A DNA stretch of 64,000 bases from the NCBI GenBank assembly GCA_015178975.1, contig WHVD01000019.1, forward strand, positions 558,001 to 622,000, given 5' to 3'. Origin of the DNA: Hysterangium stoloniferum. Taxonomy: Eukaryota > Basidiomycota > Agaricomycetes > Hysterangiales > Hysterangiaceae. Positions 44,800 to 56,906 of this stretch are shown here, in pieces (positions within the stretch are counted from its first letter, which is position 1; each line of letters starts with the position of its first letter). The translations under genes and the position numbers were made by a program. The notes below the pieces were generated by a model. It was given only the letters and a program-made list of their open reading frames with translations, was not told the DNA's origin and searched no databases.

Positions 44800-46257
44800 T
44801 CATTTCCTACGGATATCCGCATCCTGTCGCCTAAAATGTCTCGCAGTTCTAGGTGATAAACCAAGGTTCTGCCGGACCAACGAAAACTCCAAATCATTAT
44901 CGCAGTCTGGAATGTATTCTCGACATCCTCCTCCGACTCATTCTCAAGTAATCTATCAAAAGCCACGTTCTCAAAATTAAAAGTTGATGGCTGAGGCGTG
45001 ATGTCTACTGAAGCCCCCACTCAGCATTGCCTGTTTAATTGTTTTTGGGCCCGGAATGCCGCCGCGGCTTACAACATGGAATATCGCCGCGAATGTAGAT
45101 TTATATCCAGGGGGGGATCAAATATATGGGAGCATGAAATTCGTGGGGGAGATAGTCCAATCACAACTTGACAGTGAGTCAAAGGTCGGCCCACACCGGC
45201 AAACATATCTTCCCAGGTATCCCCTAACATGTCGAATAGGAGACCTGATAGAAGCACATCAGAATATACTTCAAACAAGCGAATAATAGCCTACATTTCA
45301 TTTGGTATTGCATTCGTGGCGATAACCAGCCATCGAAAATACAATCTACACCCCCACCCCCATTTTCGCTTCTCGGTATGTTCCTCATGGGACATCGTCA
45401 ACGTCTTCAGTGAAAGTACTCGTTTTTCATGGCAGAGATCCACACAAGGCATTCCTACCCCTGCCACATATGAATTAGGGTGTCAGAGAATTCACGGTTG
45501 CTTATCATGTCGGCCACACACTCCTCCAAAGGAGTCAGCCCGTCACTGTTGTCTCGGCGCTGATGGCCTTGTGCTACACCAAGTTCAAGGATGTTTTTAA
45601 GAATAGAGTTGTTGCGACTGGCTGCCGCAGCATACATAGGTGTAGAGCCCTGGTCATCTTCCTGGTTGAGCGCGGTATGGGTAGCAGTGGAGATAGCTTG
45701 CAAGAGGTTAATGGCAACCTCGCTTTTACCTACTCTTATGGAGGCATGGAGCGGAAATATCTTTACTCTGTGAGACATGATCATGTCCTATAATTAATAC
45801 GGGGGTACATCTTTGAGTTCTTCCTGCAATTGATTTTCTAGCGTCGGGCCAATAACTTGGCCACGCATAGGAACATGGTTGCTCCTGAGCGGCTGCGAAG
45901 GAGGATTGGGGTCTATGGGGAACGCAAAAAATGGCATTTGTCCCACACGACAGAAACCATTCCTCAAGGTCAATTGATTAATATACGTCACATGGTCAAT
46001 TACTATCCCGTGAAAGAATCGAACTTGAGTCTCTTAAACTTCCTTGGTAAGGACCTCCCTTCCGTCCGGTGCAAGAGCTTTATAAGTTTCGCTGGCGTCG
46101 CTCCCTGTAGGACTTTTCCAGCAAATGATAAAGCCACCGTCGATGACGCTCGTAGAACTCGAAAAAAGTTGCCGACAGAGAGTCCTTTTCAGCTTGTAAA
46201 TAAATTGCTGGAACATCCAGGAACCAACCCCATGATTTCGAAACTATTGCATGGGTA
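44800..46257 (-). pseudogene. Ankyrin-repeat protein gene, apparently broken
   Basis: Protein-like blocks run in order but in different frames: WGWFLDVPAIYLQAEKDSLS and FYERHRRWLYHLLEKSYRER (near 46230-46110), an ankyrin repeat region (45784-45455: PLHASIRVGKSEVAINLLQ, GSTPMYAAAASRNNSILKN, DGLTPLEECVADM), IFDGWLSPRMQYQMK (near 45340), and a C-terminal DCDNDLEFSLVRQNLGLSP ending at 44800. Shifts occur inside blocks (for example between VSQSKDI and PLHASIR) where no intron fits, so frameshift decay is the simplest reading. It resembles a large agaricomycete ankyrin family, some members of which carry a MYND finger, not seen here. Confidence 0.6.
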
Positions 46258-48371
46258 AGTGTGGTATAACTTTGCCTTCAAGTTTGCACGAATATACCTT
46301 ATCATTGACTCTGATTTCAGTTGTATAAAGTAGTGGCCCTTCGTCTAACTCAGCTCCCCACACGCCAGTACCTTTCAGATACCCGTTTTATATATGAAAG
46401 CGTTTATTAAAGTATCCAAATTTATCGAACAAGCTTCTCAAAGTTCGTCAGAATGTTCATCTAGAGCCTCTATAAATCGGTCTTTTCTGCGACATGATAT
46501 GAGTCCACCTGATATGAACCCGACTACACCGTGGATGTTATGAAGGAAACGTGTCTGAGGGTTGGACAATATGTTTTGAGGGCGGATAATCTAGAACTGT
46601 CAGTTTTATAGTAAAATAACTCGGGTCGATAATTGGGGAAGACATTGGTGTTGGATGTAAAGAAAGAATGTCACAGCTGGCCACGCTGCCGGTTAAACAG
46701 TCTGGGGATCAAGGGGTCCGCAAACTTGACGGAATTCGAACTCTTCGAAACACTTATGCGGTATCCATGCTTAGGCTTACAAGTATGGGAGTTTGAATTG
46801 TAGATCGGATAAATGTAAAATATGTAGTACCTGTTATAATATTGTAGCTTTGCGGGGTTTCCGACCCCCTCTTTGTGTTAAATTTGATGATGAAACACAC
46901 CTTTTTATAGGGGGAGTCCACCAATTATTGCAACTTTTCATATGAAGATGCTAATTGTGGACCATGCATTTGGAGGTTAATGTGTGTCAGAACCACTATA
47001 CACCTCCCAGAGCATCCAACCTATATTGTCAGGAGGTGCTACACTAACTGACACAAGATATTGAGACACAAAGTACTTTTATTACAAGCTTATTAAACCC
47101 TTGTATATTGTGTATTGCAATAGAGTCAACTCATACTATTTTTAATACTTTGCTGCCACGCGGTGCTGACTAGCCTATTGTTCCCACATAGGCTACATCT
47201 AAGTAGCATGCCTTCATGTGCATACATACTCGCTCGCTGCATGTGGCAGAGAAGGGTCAGGCAGAAGTGACACGCGATTTTTCTTGATACTATTATGAGT
47301 TTCAATATTTGATTTCAACAATACTGGTTGTGTGATTACTTTTTATGGTGTGCATACTGCGTCTACGGTTACGATACTGGGATTAGTTATTACTGAGCAC
47401 AAATAATCCATTCAAAGCACTGTGTAGGATGAGAGTAAGGCATCAGGTTTATGTAAAAGTTCTTACTGTAAGTGTATCGTCTTATATTGCTTTTAATCAC
47501 CAAGCGGCTTATAGCTAGTATCTGGTTGTATTATTGGGTTGAATACGGTGAAAGCTCCGATGTGAAGCTGTCCAATAGTTGACTCATTTCGGTAGTATTA
47601 TACTATTGGACACGGGTATATCTCGGAGGCTAATGGGCGGCTAGGTGGGCAAGAATGAAAATACCGATGGAACCGCACAATCAATAAGTTTGAGAGCTTC
47701 AAAGGAATCCCTTCCTTGTGTGTAAATTTTCAAAAAATCCTGCACGGTGCTCGGCTCGGCCTCAGACCGGGAGGTGGGCCAAGCTGGGCCTTGGGGGCGG
47801 CTTTGGCCCAGCTTGCAATTCTGAAAAACCAAAGCGCGCTAAATATTCCAGATTTATGTAACAAAAGGCCAGTGTAAAGAAATGTAACTCCTGAACTGTG
47901 ATTTGGTAACGATCGGTCACACGCAAGGCTGAACCTGCACACAACCCGCACACGCGGACCCCCACTGGCCCCCACCACTAACCCTACCTGCCGGCGTCCG
48001 GGCAGGTCCCAGTCTGACAATAGATAGCTGGTTACTTGTTCTTCTCATAACGCCTGAATTGCGGGCGTGCCAAACAGAAAAATTCGAAAAAACCCTGGAT
48101 TTTAACTATACAATATCAACCGTGTATGCAATACTGATAGGCATTGTATCTAGACGACACAGAAGAAAATTGCTACTGAAACAGAAGAGAAAATGGAAGG
48201 AAACACTGAAACCACAACAATGAACCCTAAACAAACCTAGAATGGGTGGATACCTGGTAAACGTATACGGAAAAGCACCTTATATATTGTTCGAAATTTT
48301 GCCTTGGGCCAATCGAGTTAAGTGAATGGCAGGCGATCGGAGACGATGCACTGAATGGATGCTCTAATAAC
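46258..48371. other. Intergenic region with repeat fragments
   Basis: No gene recognised. It contains the minus-strand repeat at 46990-47155 and a GC-rich stretch at 47740-48020 with a hairpin (CAAGCTGGGCC and its inverse around 47777-47815). Confidence 0.4.
46990..47155 (-). repeat. Empty-site relative of the miniature-element target
   Basis: Reverse complement reads AGTATTAAAAATAGTATGAG, then TTGACTCTATTGCAATAC without interruption, where 44160-44590 has TTGATTT[insert]GATTTATTGTAAAAC. It therefore shows the pre-insertion state. Confidence 0.7.
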
Positions 48372-49734
48372 CTACGCCGGAGATGGGTTAACTTCCGCAG
48401 CATCGGATGCATCCAAAGACGCCAGGTATTCGATTAATTTATTGGAAATATTTTCATGACCTAAACCACCGAGTCAAAAGAAATTCTCTTCGAAGTTGAA
48501 AAGGAATGATGTTCACCTTCCATTGAGGGATGAAGACCATCGCAAGTGAGTGTTCGATCAATCCAACCTTCGGTTGGTACATGATAGATTTTCGGACCGT
48601 CTGGATCAGACTCCAGCCATGATTCTGCGAGTTCTGTGACCATATTTTGCACTTCCGGCTCGTATATCGTCTCGCGACTCTGCGGATTTGATGAGTTATG
48701 GAATAGACCGAAGGGGGACTGTGCAAGAAAAAAAGTCAGAACAGAGTACAAAAAAGGTTCTTTGGGGGAAATATTATTCACAATTATGTGAATACGGCGC
48801 AAGCTTTCGGGATAGCTCTCCTTCAGGCGGTGAACAAATTTCTTATATTGCTGCGTGAACTCTTCGGGGTCTGCATCCCAGGACTTATCGTCTGATCCTG
48901 TGAGATAGGGTTAACAAGCATTCGAATGGAATCACCACTGACCCACCCAAACAAATAAATATCTCCTTGGGGATATCCGTTGATCGATGCACCCATCCAT
49001 CCGATTTATTCATACCGTCCCAGAAGATATCTATCATACCCTTGGAATTGTTTGTTGTCATGAGACGAGTTCCTGTTTGATCAATTATGCACTTGTCCTT
49101 TGAATGTATATTAAAGAACATAGCTTACCAGGATAGGCGATCATTTCTAAGCGGGCATCAACGCCTTTTGAACGCAACGTACGCACCACAAGCGATCCAA
49201 ATGACTGATAGCTCCCGTGTGGAAGGACAAGGCCGCCGAACGGTGGGGAGAAGCCTGATATGAGCGATGCGCCGATAAAGAGCATAGGCCTCGTTGGTGA
49301 TCCGACTGCTGGGGCGCTTATAGCTCTGCCATCCGTCTTCAAAACAGGTATTAGAGTCTTCCCGAAATATCATAAGTTAGAATACATACAGCAATAATAT
49401 CCGTAACATGAAGTGATGCGCCCCAATCGCACAGCATTATCGTTACATCCCGTAGTGATTCCCCTCCATGACTTGGTTCTATGGTGTCCGACGGTGTAAT
49501 CTTCATAGATCTCTTCCCTCTGACTAATGCCGTTCGAATCGCGGATTGAGTGCCAAATCGCCATAGGATGTTGTGATAGTTCTTTCGTGACGACGTTAGA
49601 GGACCAAGCTCGACGGTAACAGAACGACTTGTGGTTTGGAAAAAGAGGGATGAACCACACCAGTCTGTGCAATAGCAATCCTCTCCTTCAAGGTTCCATC
49701 TACCATGAAATTGGACGTTTGAAGTAAGATCCAT
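48372..49734 (-). CDS. SGNH/GDSL hydrolase, CE2-like acetylesterase
   Basis: Start at 49734 (MDLTSNVQFHGRW) because family members begin with this FHGRW beta-domain segment. About six exons. The N-terminal jelly-roll part (DCYCTDWCGSSLFFQTT) is followed by the SGNH block I serine in LFIGASLISGF, where GDS is usual and GAS is found. A later splice gives ICLG-SDDKSWD at the block III position (Asn expected, Asp here). Block V D-x-x-H is intact in CDGLHPSMEGH. CE2 enzymes deacetylate plant cell-wall sugars; no clear signal peptide is seen, so location is uncertain. The altered block I and III residues may mean altered or lost activity. Divergent to DBP4, 91 bp between start codons. Confidence 0.75.
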
Positions 49735-49825
49735 TAGAAGAGGGGGATGCGCGCCGTCACGGGGTTTTCGGCTGGCGCCGATTTGTCGTTTTATTGGGAG
49801 TAACTTGAACTTATTTTGAACCACC

Positions 49826-52532
49826 ATGGCCTCTCAAGCAGGCCCGTCAGTGCGTCTAAAACGCTCGAAGACGAAGAAGAATGTTGAGATGCAAAAGAAA
49901 AAGCATTTGAGGCGAATAGGGGAAGATAAAAAAGTAGCAGGGCTAGAGGCTGCGGCACAAAATTTTGTAGGTATGCTTTTCGAGTTGATTAGTGACCAGC
50001 TGGTGAATTTTTGCGACATTATCTTAGGAGATATCTGAAGATACTACGGCATTCACTAGTTTGCCGATATCTGATCTAACGAAACGCGGTAGGCATAGGG
50101 TTTGCAGTTGCTACTATAATAGCTCAAACATGCACTATAGGGCTTAAAAAGGCTTTTTTCGAGGATATGACGGATATACAGGCCCATAGCATTCCATTGG
50201 CACTAAAAGGCCGCGATGTGTTAGGTGCAGCACGGACTGGCAGCGGCAAAACATTGGCGTTCCTCGTGCCCGTTTTGGAGCTTCTATACAGACGAAAATG
50301 GGGTCCTCAAGATGGACTTGGTGCATTGATTATTTCCCCCACTCGTGAACTGGTCGGATTTCATTACTCTACTATCGTCAAGATTCTGACACTTCACACA
50401 GGCTATGCAAATCTTTGATGTTTTACGTCGAATAGGAGGGCATCATAGCTTCTCTGCTGGATTGGTGATAGGAGGAAAGAATCTGAAAGACGAGGCCGAC
50501 AGATTATCGAGGATGAATATCCTCGTTGCTACTCCAGGACGGTTACTCCAGCACATGGACCAAACCGTGGGGTTTGAATGTCACAATGTACAAGTTCTTG
50601 GTGCGTTGCATGCATGATAGTATCATGGATTACTCAAACCATGCCGTCATTGTTAGTACTGGACGAGGCCGATCGTATCCTTGATATGGGCTTTGCAAGA
50701 TGTCTAAATGCCATTGTGTCCCATCTGCCTCGTACACGACAAACTCTCTTATTTTCAGCAACACAAACCCAATCGGTGAAGGACCTTGCTCGCTTGAGTC
50801 TCGATAACCCAGCGCACGTCGCCGTGCAAGAAGTTGGTTCAGCAGTCGCGACACCTAAAAACCTGGAGCAACATTATATGGTTTGCGAGCTGGACAAAAA
50901 ACTGGACGTTCTTTATTCGTTCATCAAGACACATCTAAAAGTGAAGGCAATTGTGTTCATGTCAAGCGGCAAACAAGTTCGCTTTGTCTTTGAGACGTTT
51001 TGCAAATTACAACCTGGTATCCCTCTTCTCCATCTGCACGGCAAACAAAAACAAACCAAGCGCATTGACATCTATCAGCGATTTTTGAAGAGTTCACATT
51101 CAATTCTTTTCGCGACTGATATCGCAGCCCGTGGGCTAGACTTCCCATCCGTGGATTGGGTAGTTCAACTCGACGCCCCAGAAGATGCTGAGACATATAT
51201 TCATCGTGTCGGTCGAACGGCGCGGTATGACAGCGCGGGAAGAGGGCTGCTGTTTTTGTTGCCCAGTGAGGAGGAAGGAATGGTCGAAGTTTTAAAAGCG
51301 AAAGGTGTAGAAATTGAACGCATCAAGGCAAAGCAAAGCAAGGTTGCGAGTATCTCACATCAACTACAGAACTTCGCCTTCAAGGAGCCAGAAATCAAGT
51401 ATCTCGGTCAAAGAGTGGGTTGTCACTTTCTATAACATCTAGAGTGCTGAGCTGAACATTTTATAGGCATTTGTGTCCTATATGAAATCAGTTTACTTAC
51501 AAAAAGACAAATCGGTCTTCAAATTGGATGAGCTACCGGTAGACAAGTTTGCTGAATCCCTCGGGCTGCCAGGCACACCGAAGATCAAGTTTTTGAAAAA
51601 AGATACTGCACAGAAAAGAAAAAATGCTGCACGAATAGTGCAGTCTATTCCAGAAGAGGATGATAACTCTGACGACTTATCGTCTTGCGAGGAAAATGAA
51701 GCCGGTGATGTGAGTGAGAAAGTCCCGTCTAAGGTAAGATTTTTCCATCATGCAATTGTGCCTAACTAATATATACAATAGCCAACAACCGTGCGAACAA
51801 AATACGACCGTATGTTCGAACGAAAGAACCAAAATATTTTATCAGAGCATTATTCAAAACTTGTGGACCATTCGACTGATCTCTTGGGTGAAGGCGATGA
51901 GGACGAGGACTTTATCACCTTAAAACGCGCTGATCATGCTTTGGAAGGCAACGAACCTGTAGTGACTTCGGCGGCGTCATCCAAGCGAAAGATGAAGGAA
52001 GGCCAATCTAAGAAGGCCATGCTCAAATACAAAGGCGTTGGTTCGAAGCTCGTGTTTGACGATGAGGGTCAGGCTCACGAGCTATATGAAATGCAAGACG
52101 ATGAAGCATTCCGCAAGGGTGACGTCATCGCAGAGGGACGGAAGTTTGCTGAGAGTGAGCGGGCTCGTCTGCAGGAAGCTGATGTGAAGGATAAGGAGGA
52201 AGCCAAAGATAAGAAACGAGAGAAAAAACGGAAGCGGAAGGAGCGAGAACGTGACGTGAGTCGTAAAGCTGGGCGTTTTGTGTCTTGCTGATCCCCATCT
52301 TTCCTAAAACTAGGAAGAAACCGGGGCTGGGCCCGTGGCTGTTCTTGGCAACGTTCCAGATGACGGTTATGAGTCGCCTGAGTTCGGTTTGCCTTTGGTC
52401 GACGATCTATCGGAAGTGGACGAGAAAGGCTTAACATCTCGCCCATTCAAACGGACTAAGAGAGATACCAATGAAAGTGACACATTAGAGGAAGAGGAGA
52501 CCCTTGCACTAAGGATGTTACGAGGACAGTAG
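49826..52532 (+). CDS. DBP4: ATP-dependent DEAD-box RNA helicase DBP4 (DDX10/Hca4)
   Basis: Eight exons with short introns (first donor at 49967). All helicase motifs are present: Q-motif region TDIQAHSIP, Walker [71 protein letters not shown]. The DBP4-specific C-terminal part follows ([36 protein letters not shown]), then a Lys/Glu-rich tail ([17 protein letters not shown]) and an acidic end. DBP4 works in the nucleolus on U14 snoRNA release in small-subunit ribosome assembly. No break seen, so a functional housekeeping gene is likely. The start has ACCACCATGG context. Confidence 0.92.
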
Positions 52533-52774
52533 CATACGCATACTCACAATATTACACATTTGTCAACTTTACCTGGTGTCACTGGTGTGACCTCTCGTAA
52601 CGTATGAACTTGATACCAATTCCAAACACCATTTACTCTTATAGTTATTTTACTCGTGTTTCAACCTGCATATCTGAAAATATTACACGGAGAATCTGGC
52701 GGGTATGCTCTGATATATGTGTCAGATCTTGTGGTCGGAATTATCAGCGTGGCACACAGATATTTACGCGAAAC

Positions 52775-54703
52775 ATGGCAAGCCGTAGGCAACGCGTTAC
52801 AAAACCCAAAACCTCAAAGTCTTCACTTGTATCTCATACTTTCCCACCATTTTATGCGTGTTATCTTCTCAAATCTATCAAGAGTCCCAAATCTACAGCA
52901 ACATATATTGGTAGCACACCCGATCCCCCGCGCCGTATACGCCAACATAATGGCGAACTTACCCAAGGCGCTTGGAAGACTGTCAGCGGGCGGCCGTGGG
53001 TTATGAGCATGATTGTGCATGGGTTTCCAAGCAAGCTGGCCGCGTTGCAGTTTGAATGGGCATGGCAGCATCCAGATATTGCACGTCATCTCAAAGGTGA
53101 AGCATTATCGAAGACAAGGACTTTGAAGGGGAATATTGCGTGAGTCGTTGGCACCGAAGGCGATTTATTTTCTAATAGTCACAAGTGTGGTGTATTCGAT
53201 GTTGACTACGCATCCGTATAATACATGGCCTTTGCATGTGAAGTTGTTCACACCACAGGCAGTGACAGGATGGGAAGGGGCATGCCAATCCACCACGCCG
53301 CTCCCCGCTGGTTTAACTGTTAGTGTAGAGTTAGAGGGCGTTGATGGCAAAGGCGGAGAAGTCGGTACTGGCCGGAAAGGCCCTATTGATGTCATGGACA
53401 GTATGGATTTTTACTTTTCGCAGGGCATCTTGGAAATTTACAATGTTACTGTAGTGGGTTTCACGACACAATATCTCTCCAAACACATGCGTCTTCTTTC
53501 CACCGGGACGTCTCAGACGTGCTCGATATGCAAGTCAGATTTGGATTTTGAAAAGGTTTTGCATTCAGTCATCATATGGAAAGCTTCACTCACTTTTCAC
53601 ATTAGGATAATCTCTCCATAGCACTTTGTCCAACGCCTCACTGCACAGCTTATTCTCATGTGTCTTGTCTCGCAGGGTCTTTTATCCGTGCAGGTCCAAA
53701 TCCTCAACAAACCCTCATTCCTCGAGGTGGCAAGTGTGATTCCTGTCGCGACTATATTTTATGGGGTGATATTATACGGGGATGTTACCGTCGGCGAACA
53801 GGGCACGAAGGGACTGTCGTAGAACAGTCCGCCATCATCGAAGAAGCTGAGTCAGAAGATGAAGGGCAAATGTTTGGAAGTGAAATTGAGCGGTCGACGA
53901 AGAAGACTGCAAAAACCAAAGGCAAAGGAAAGGCTGCGGCCAAACGACCCACGTCAAAGAATGCAAGAACACCTAAGAAGGGAAGCCAGTTAGCTGCGCT
54001 AGACGAAGAAGAAGGCGAATTCTTTGACCTTGACAACATCAGTGGTTCTTCATCATCTTCACCACTTCAAGGGAAGCGGCACCTTGTGAACAGTCCCAGC
54101 CGTCGTTTACGAATTCCACAGTTATCCACAAAAGGAAAACAAGGGGCCACTCCCGTAAAAGAAGGGGGGATTTTCGACCTTGACAATATCAGTGGTTCCT
54201 CGTCGTCCTCTTCGCCAGCTCGAAGGCAGCGACAACTCTCGGACAGTCTTGGCCATCCTTCAACCCGTGTTAAATCAACCGCAAAGAGAAAACAAAGAGT
54301 CACTCCCACAGAGGAAGATACTTTTGACCTAGACAATCTTAGTGATATCTCTTCGCAACCTTCGCCACGTAAAATAGTCACAGCTTTCGACAGTCCCCTT
54401 CGCCGTGGAAGACCACCGGGGTCCAAGAATAAGCCCAAGGCGAGACCTGCAATAATAAGACCTGCCGAGATATCTGGAGAGTTCTTCGACATCGACCAGT
54501 TGTCGTCGACAGAAAGTGAATTGGACATACGTCAGCGAAAATCGAAGTCTCAGTCTCCGGACGTTCTCACAGAGAAGTTGGCAGCGATGCAATTGGCCGA
54601 CCATTCTAAGAAGTCGCCCCCGCGGAGGCGAAGATCTTCTGGTACTGACAAGAAGAGGAAGAATAAACATAACTCTAATTCCGTTATAGAGATATCTGAC
54701 TGA
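52775..54703 (+). CDS. SLX1: Structure-specific endonuclease subunit SLX1
   Basis: Three exons. The start ([10 protein letters not shown]) precedes the GIY-YIG domain by about 26 residues. Nuclease residues are visible in [25 protein letters not shown] (catalytic Arg) and [10 protein letters not shown] (catalytic Glu). The middle block [13 protein letters not shown] follows intron 1. A C-terminal RING-like zinc domain has [19 protein letters not shown] and [12 protein letters not shown]. With SLX4 it cuts branched DNA such as Holliday junctions in the nucleus. It has a long, probably disordered tail (about 300 residues) with four FDLDN-type repeats and a terminal VIEISD. Confidence 0.92.
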
Positions 54704-55058
54704 CATCCAGGTATACAATGCACATCTCCAATCGGGTTTGAGGCAATTATTGTTATGGTGAACTGGAACTTGTTTATACTCGAGCGAGAAGGCACCAAAG
54801 CTGTACTTAATTCTGTCCATAACTAAATCTCTAAATGTTGTTCGGCAGCCCCACAAAGGACCGAATGTGGGGGACCAAGTCGTTGAGTCGTTTAGGAAAT
54901 GTAAGAATTGAGCGCATGGTTCCATGAGTTTTCCGTAAGGCGACACAATATCTGCAGTACCAAATGAATTTTTAATTTACAAACTAATAAACATAGTGAG
55001 AATTAGTTCACCCCGTATAACGTAACGATATTGTATAAAACGGATGTGCGGTTTATCT
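54704..55058. other. Downstream region of SLX1
   Basis: Probable 3' untranslated and intergenic DNA. No further gene seen up to the foldback element. Confidence 0.35.
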
Positions 55059-55563
55059 CACCGGGAAAACCCCTTTCTCCAAAATATTTTAGGATCTGTA
55101 GTAGAGCCTTATCTTATATAAACTCCAATAATCTCTATTGGATCATTAATAGATTTAAAATTGGTTAAGGATCCAAAAGATAGGTGGAGGGTGATCAAGT
55201 GTACATAGGTTCTTTTAAGCATCAACCATATCATGGAATATAAACTCCTTCAATTTTGTATAGTCCAGTGGGATTCTGTATCCCTTTATCTTTCCTGTGA
55301 CTTGCCAGAGGATGATCCAATTAAAAATCCACAAAACTCCCAGATGCGGTTGCAGGATTTAACATCACATAGAACATGTGTGTAATCAATCGATCAAAAA
55401 TCCCATTCACATCCCTGAATTTGATGGAATTACAAAATGATATAGAATTTGTTAGATAGTCCACAATTGAGTTAAACCCTCCTTTGTTCCAACTGCTTGG
55501 CAAATATAAACTCCCTTTGCTCTCCACATGATCAAAAGAGACCAAATCACACTGGCTCCATGT

Positions 55564-55914
55564 TGTTAGATAAACACCATAAAAACTCCACAAACGACAT
55601 AAACAATAGCAAGACTACAGTTATAGGACAAAGGATTAAGGACACACAAAGGAATTGATCATTCCTTTTGTGCCACTATTTCTTTTGTCCGCGTTATATC
55701 TATTGTTCATAAAAACATATATAAACCATACATCTATCATAGCTACACCTCAGTCCATTATACTATACTATGAGACTGAGGTGAGCTATCTTACACTATA
55801 TCTTCTAACCTATTATTGATCACATATGTATCAGATATATATTAGGTATATAATATTATAGTCCGTTATACTATACTATGAGACTGAGATATATATTAGG
55901 GTTACCTTTTTACA
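55564..55914 (+). repeat. copia 5' LTR
   Basis: TGTTAGATAAAC...TTTTTACA. A segment GTTATACTATACTA (with a shared GAGACTGAG tail) occurs twice, about 107 bp apart, possibly a duplicated promoter or regulatory block. Confidence 0.9.
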
Positions 55915-55930
55915 GGTTATGGGCCCCGCC
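55915..55930 (+). other. copia primer-binding site (initiator-tRNA half-molecule type)
   Basis: GGTTATGGGCCCCGCC follows the LTR directly. It is complementary to the initiator tRNA-Met anticodon arm, as in Drosophila copia and Ty5. Its first 15 bases equal the site of the miniature element at 44296. Confidence 0.8.
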
Positions 55931-55990
55931 TTGTCTGTATAAGCCTACTATACATTGCGATGACTTAGACTGTGACCCTTTATACACATC

Positions 55991-56819
55991 ATGGCCACCT
56001 CCACGACAGCTTCTGCAGATGACATTGCACCCTCTATCACCACTCTCCACACCAACCTTGTCTACTCCGGCCCTAAACTAGATAAACTTCAATCTAACTA
56101 TCAGCCATGGCTTCGTGCCGCCACATTATTTCTAACATTAACTGGCTTCTATGGCTATGTCAAGGGTACAATTCCTCAGCCAGGACCTGAACACCCTCGT
56201 GCTCGAGCCAATTGGGAAGGCAACAGTTCCCTTGCAGCAGCCCTCATTGCTTCCACCATTGAGCCAGTGGAATGGGAGTATATTGACCTGGACCTTGGAG
56301 TGAAGGCTTGGTGGGATGCCCTACTAACCCGCCACAAAAGCGAGGGGCCCATCCGTCAAGTTCAACTGCTCCAAACTGCACTCCTTACCCAATTTTCATG
56401 CAGTGCCTCACTGCCCACAACAGCCGAAACAATTTGTACCACAGTTGACCGTGCCTTTGACATGGGTGGGTGACATTTCATGGGACCTGTTCAAGTGCAT
56501 TGCCCTCCTTAATGCTTTGGGCACTGAATTTCAACACTTATGCTCCATTATTACCCATGACATTTCCCAGTCCACAAAAACTAAACCATTCACTTCCACT
56601 CAGTTGTGCTCATATTTAGACAGCGAGCAAGCCCTGATGAATTCTGACACCACCAAGCATTCCACAAATGCTACTTCCATTGCTCTAACCGCTACCCCTA
56701 AATCTACCAGCCCTCCTGTGTGCTCTAATTGCAAAAAGCAATGCCACACTGCTGAATACTGTATTGCACCAGGGGGTGGGCTGGCGGGCAAAACGATTGA
56801 GGAGTCTAAGCTTACTTGA
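55991..56819 (+). pseudogene. gag: copia gag
   Basis: Starts MATSTTASADDIAPS. The capsid-like part has NYQPWLRAATLFLTLTGFYGY and KAWWDALLTRHKSEGP, typical of copia gag in fungi. A frame change near 56465 is needed to reach the zinc knuckle CSNCKKQCHTAEYC (C-x2-C-x4-H-x4-C, with Cys replacing the usual Gly before His). Confidence 0.8.
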
Positions 56820-56906
56820 CAATGATATAAAGAAGCCAAGCAATTAAAAGCTCTTACTTCTGTTCCTAGTGTCATCCCTGTTGCTAAACCGAAGATCCCT
56901 GTCCAT

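Noticed and set aside
44778..45020. Separate 80-codon minus-strand gene
   Set aside because: Another frame of the same bases gives the C-terminal block of the broken ankyrin gene (DCDNDLEFSLVRQNLGLSP), which fits the context better.
47641..48020. Overlapping 63-96-codon minus-strand frames
   Set aside because: They exist because the stretch is GC-rich; no start context, family motif or introns support a gene.
53785..54946. Several minus-strand frames up to 205 codons opposite the SLX1 tail
   Set aside because: They mirror the low-complexity SLX1 tail; the plus strand has a clear spliced gene.
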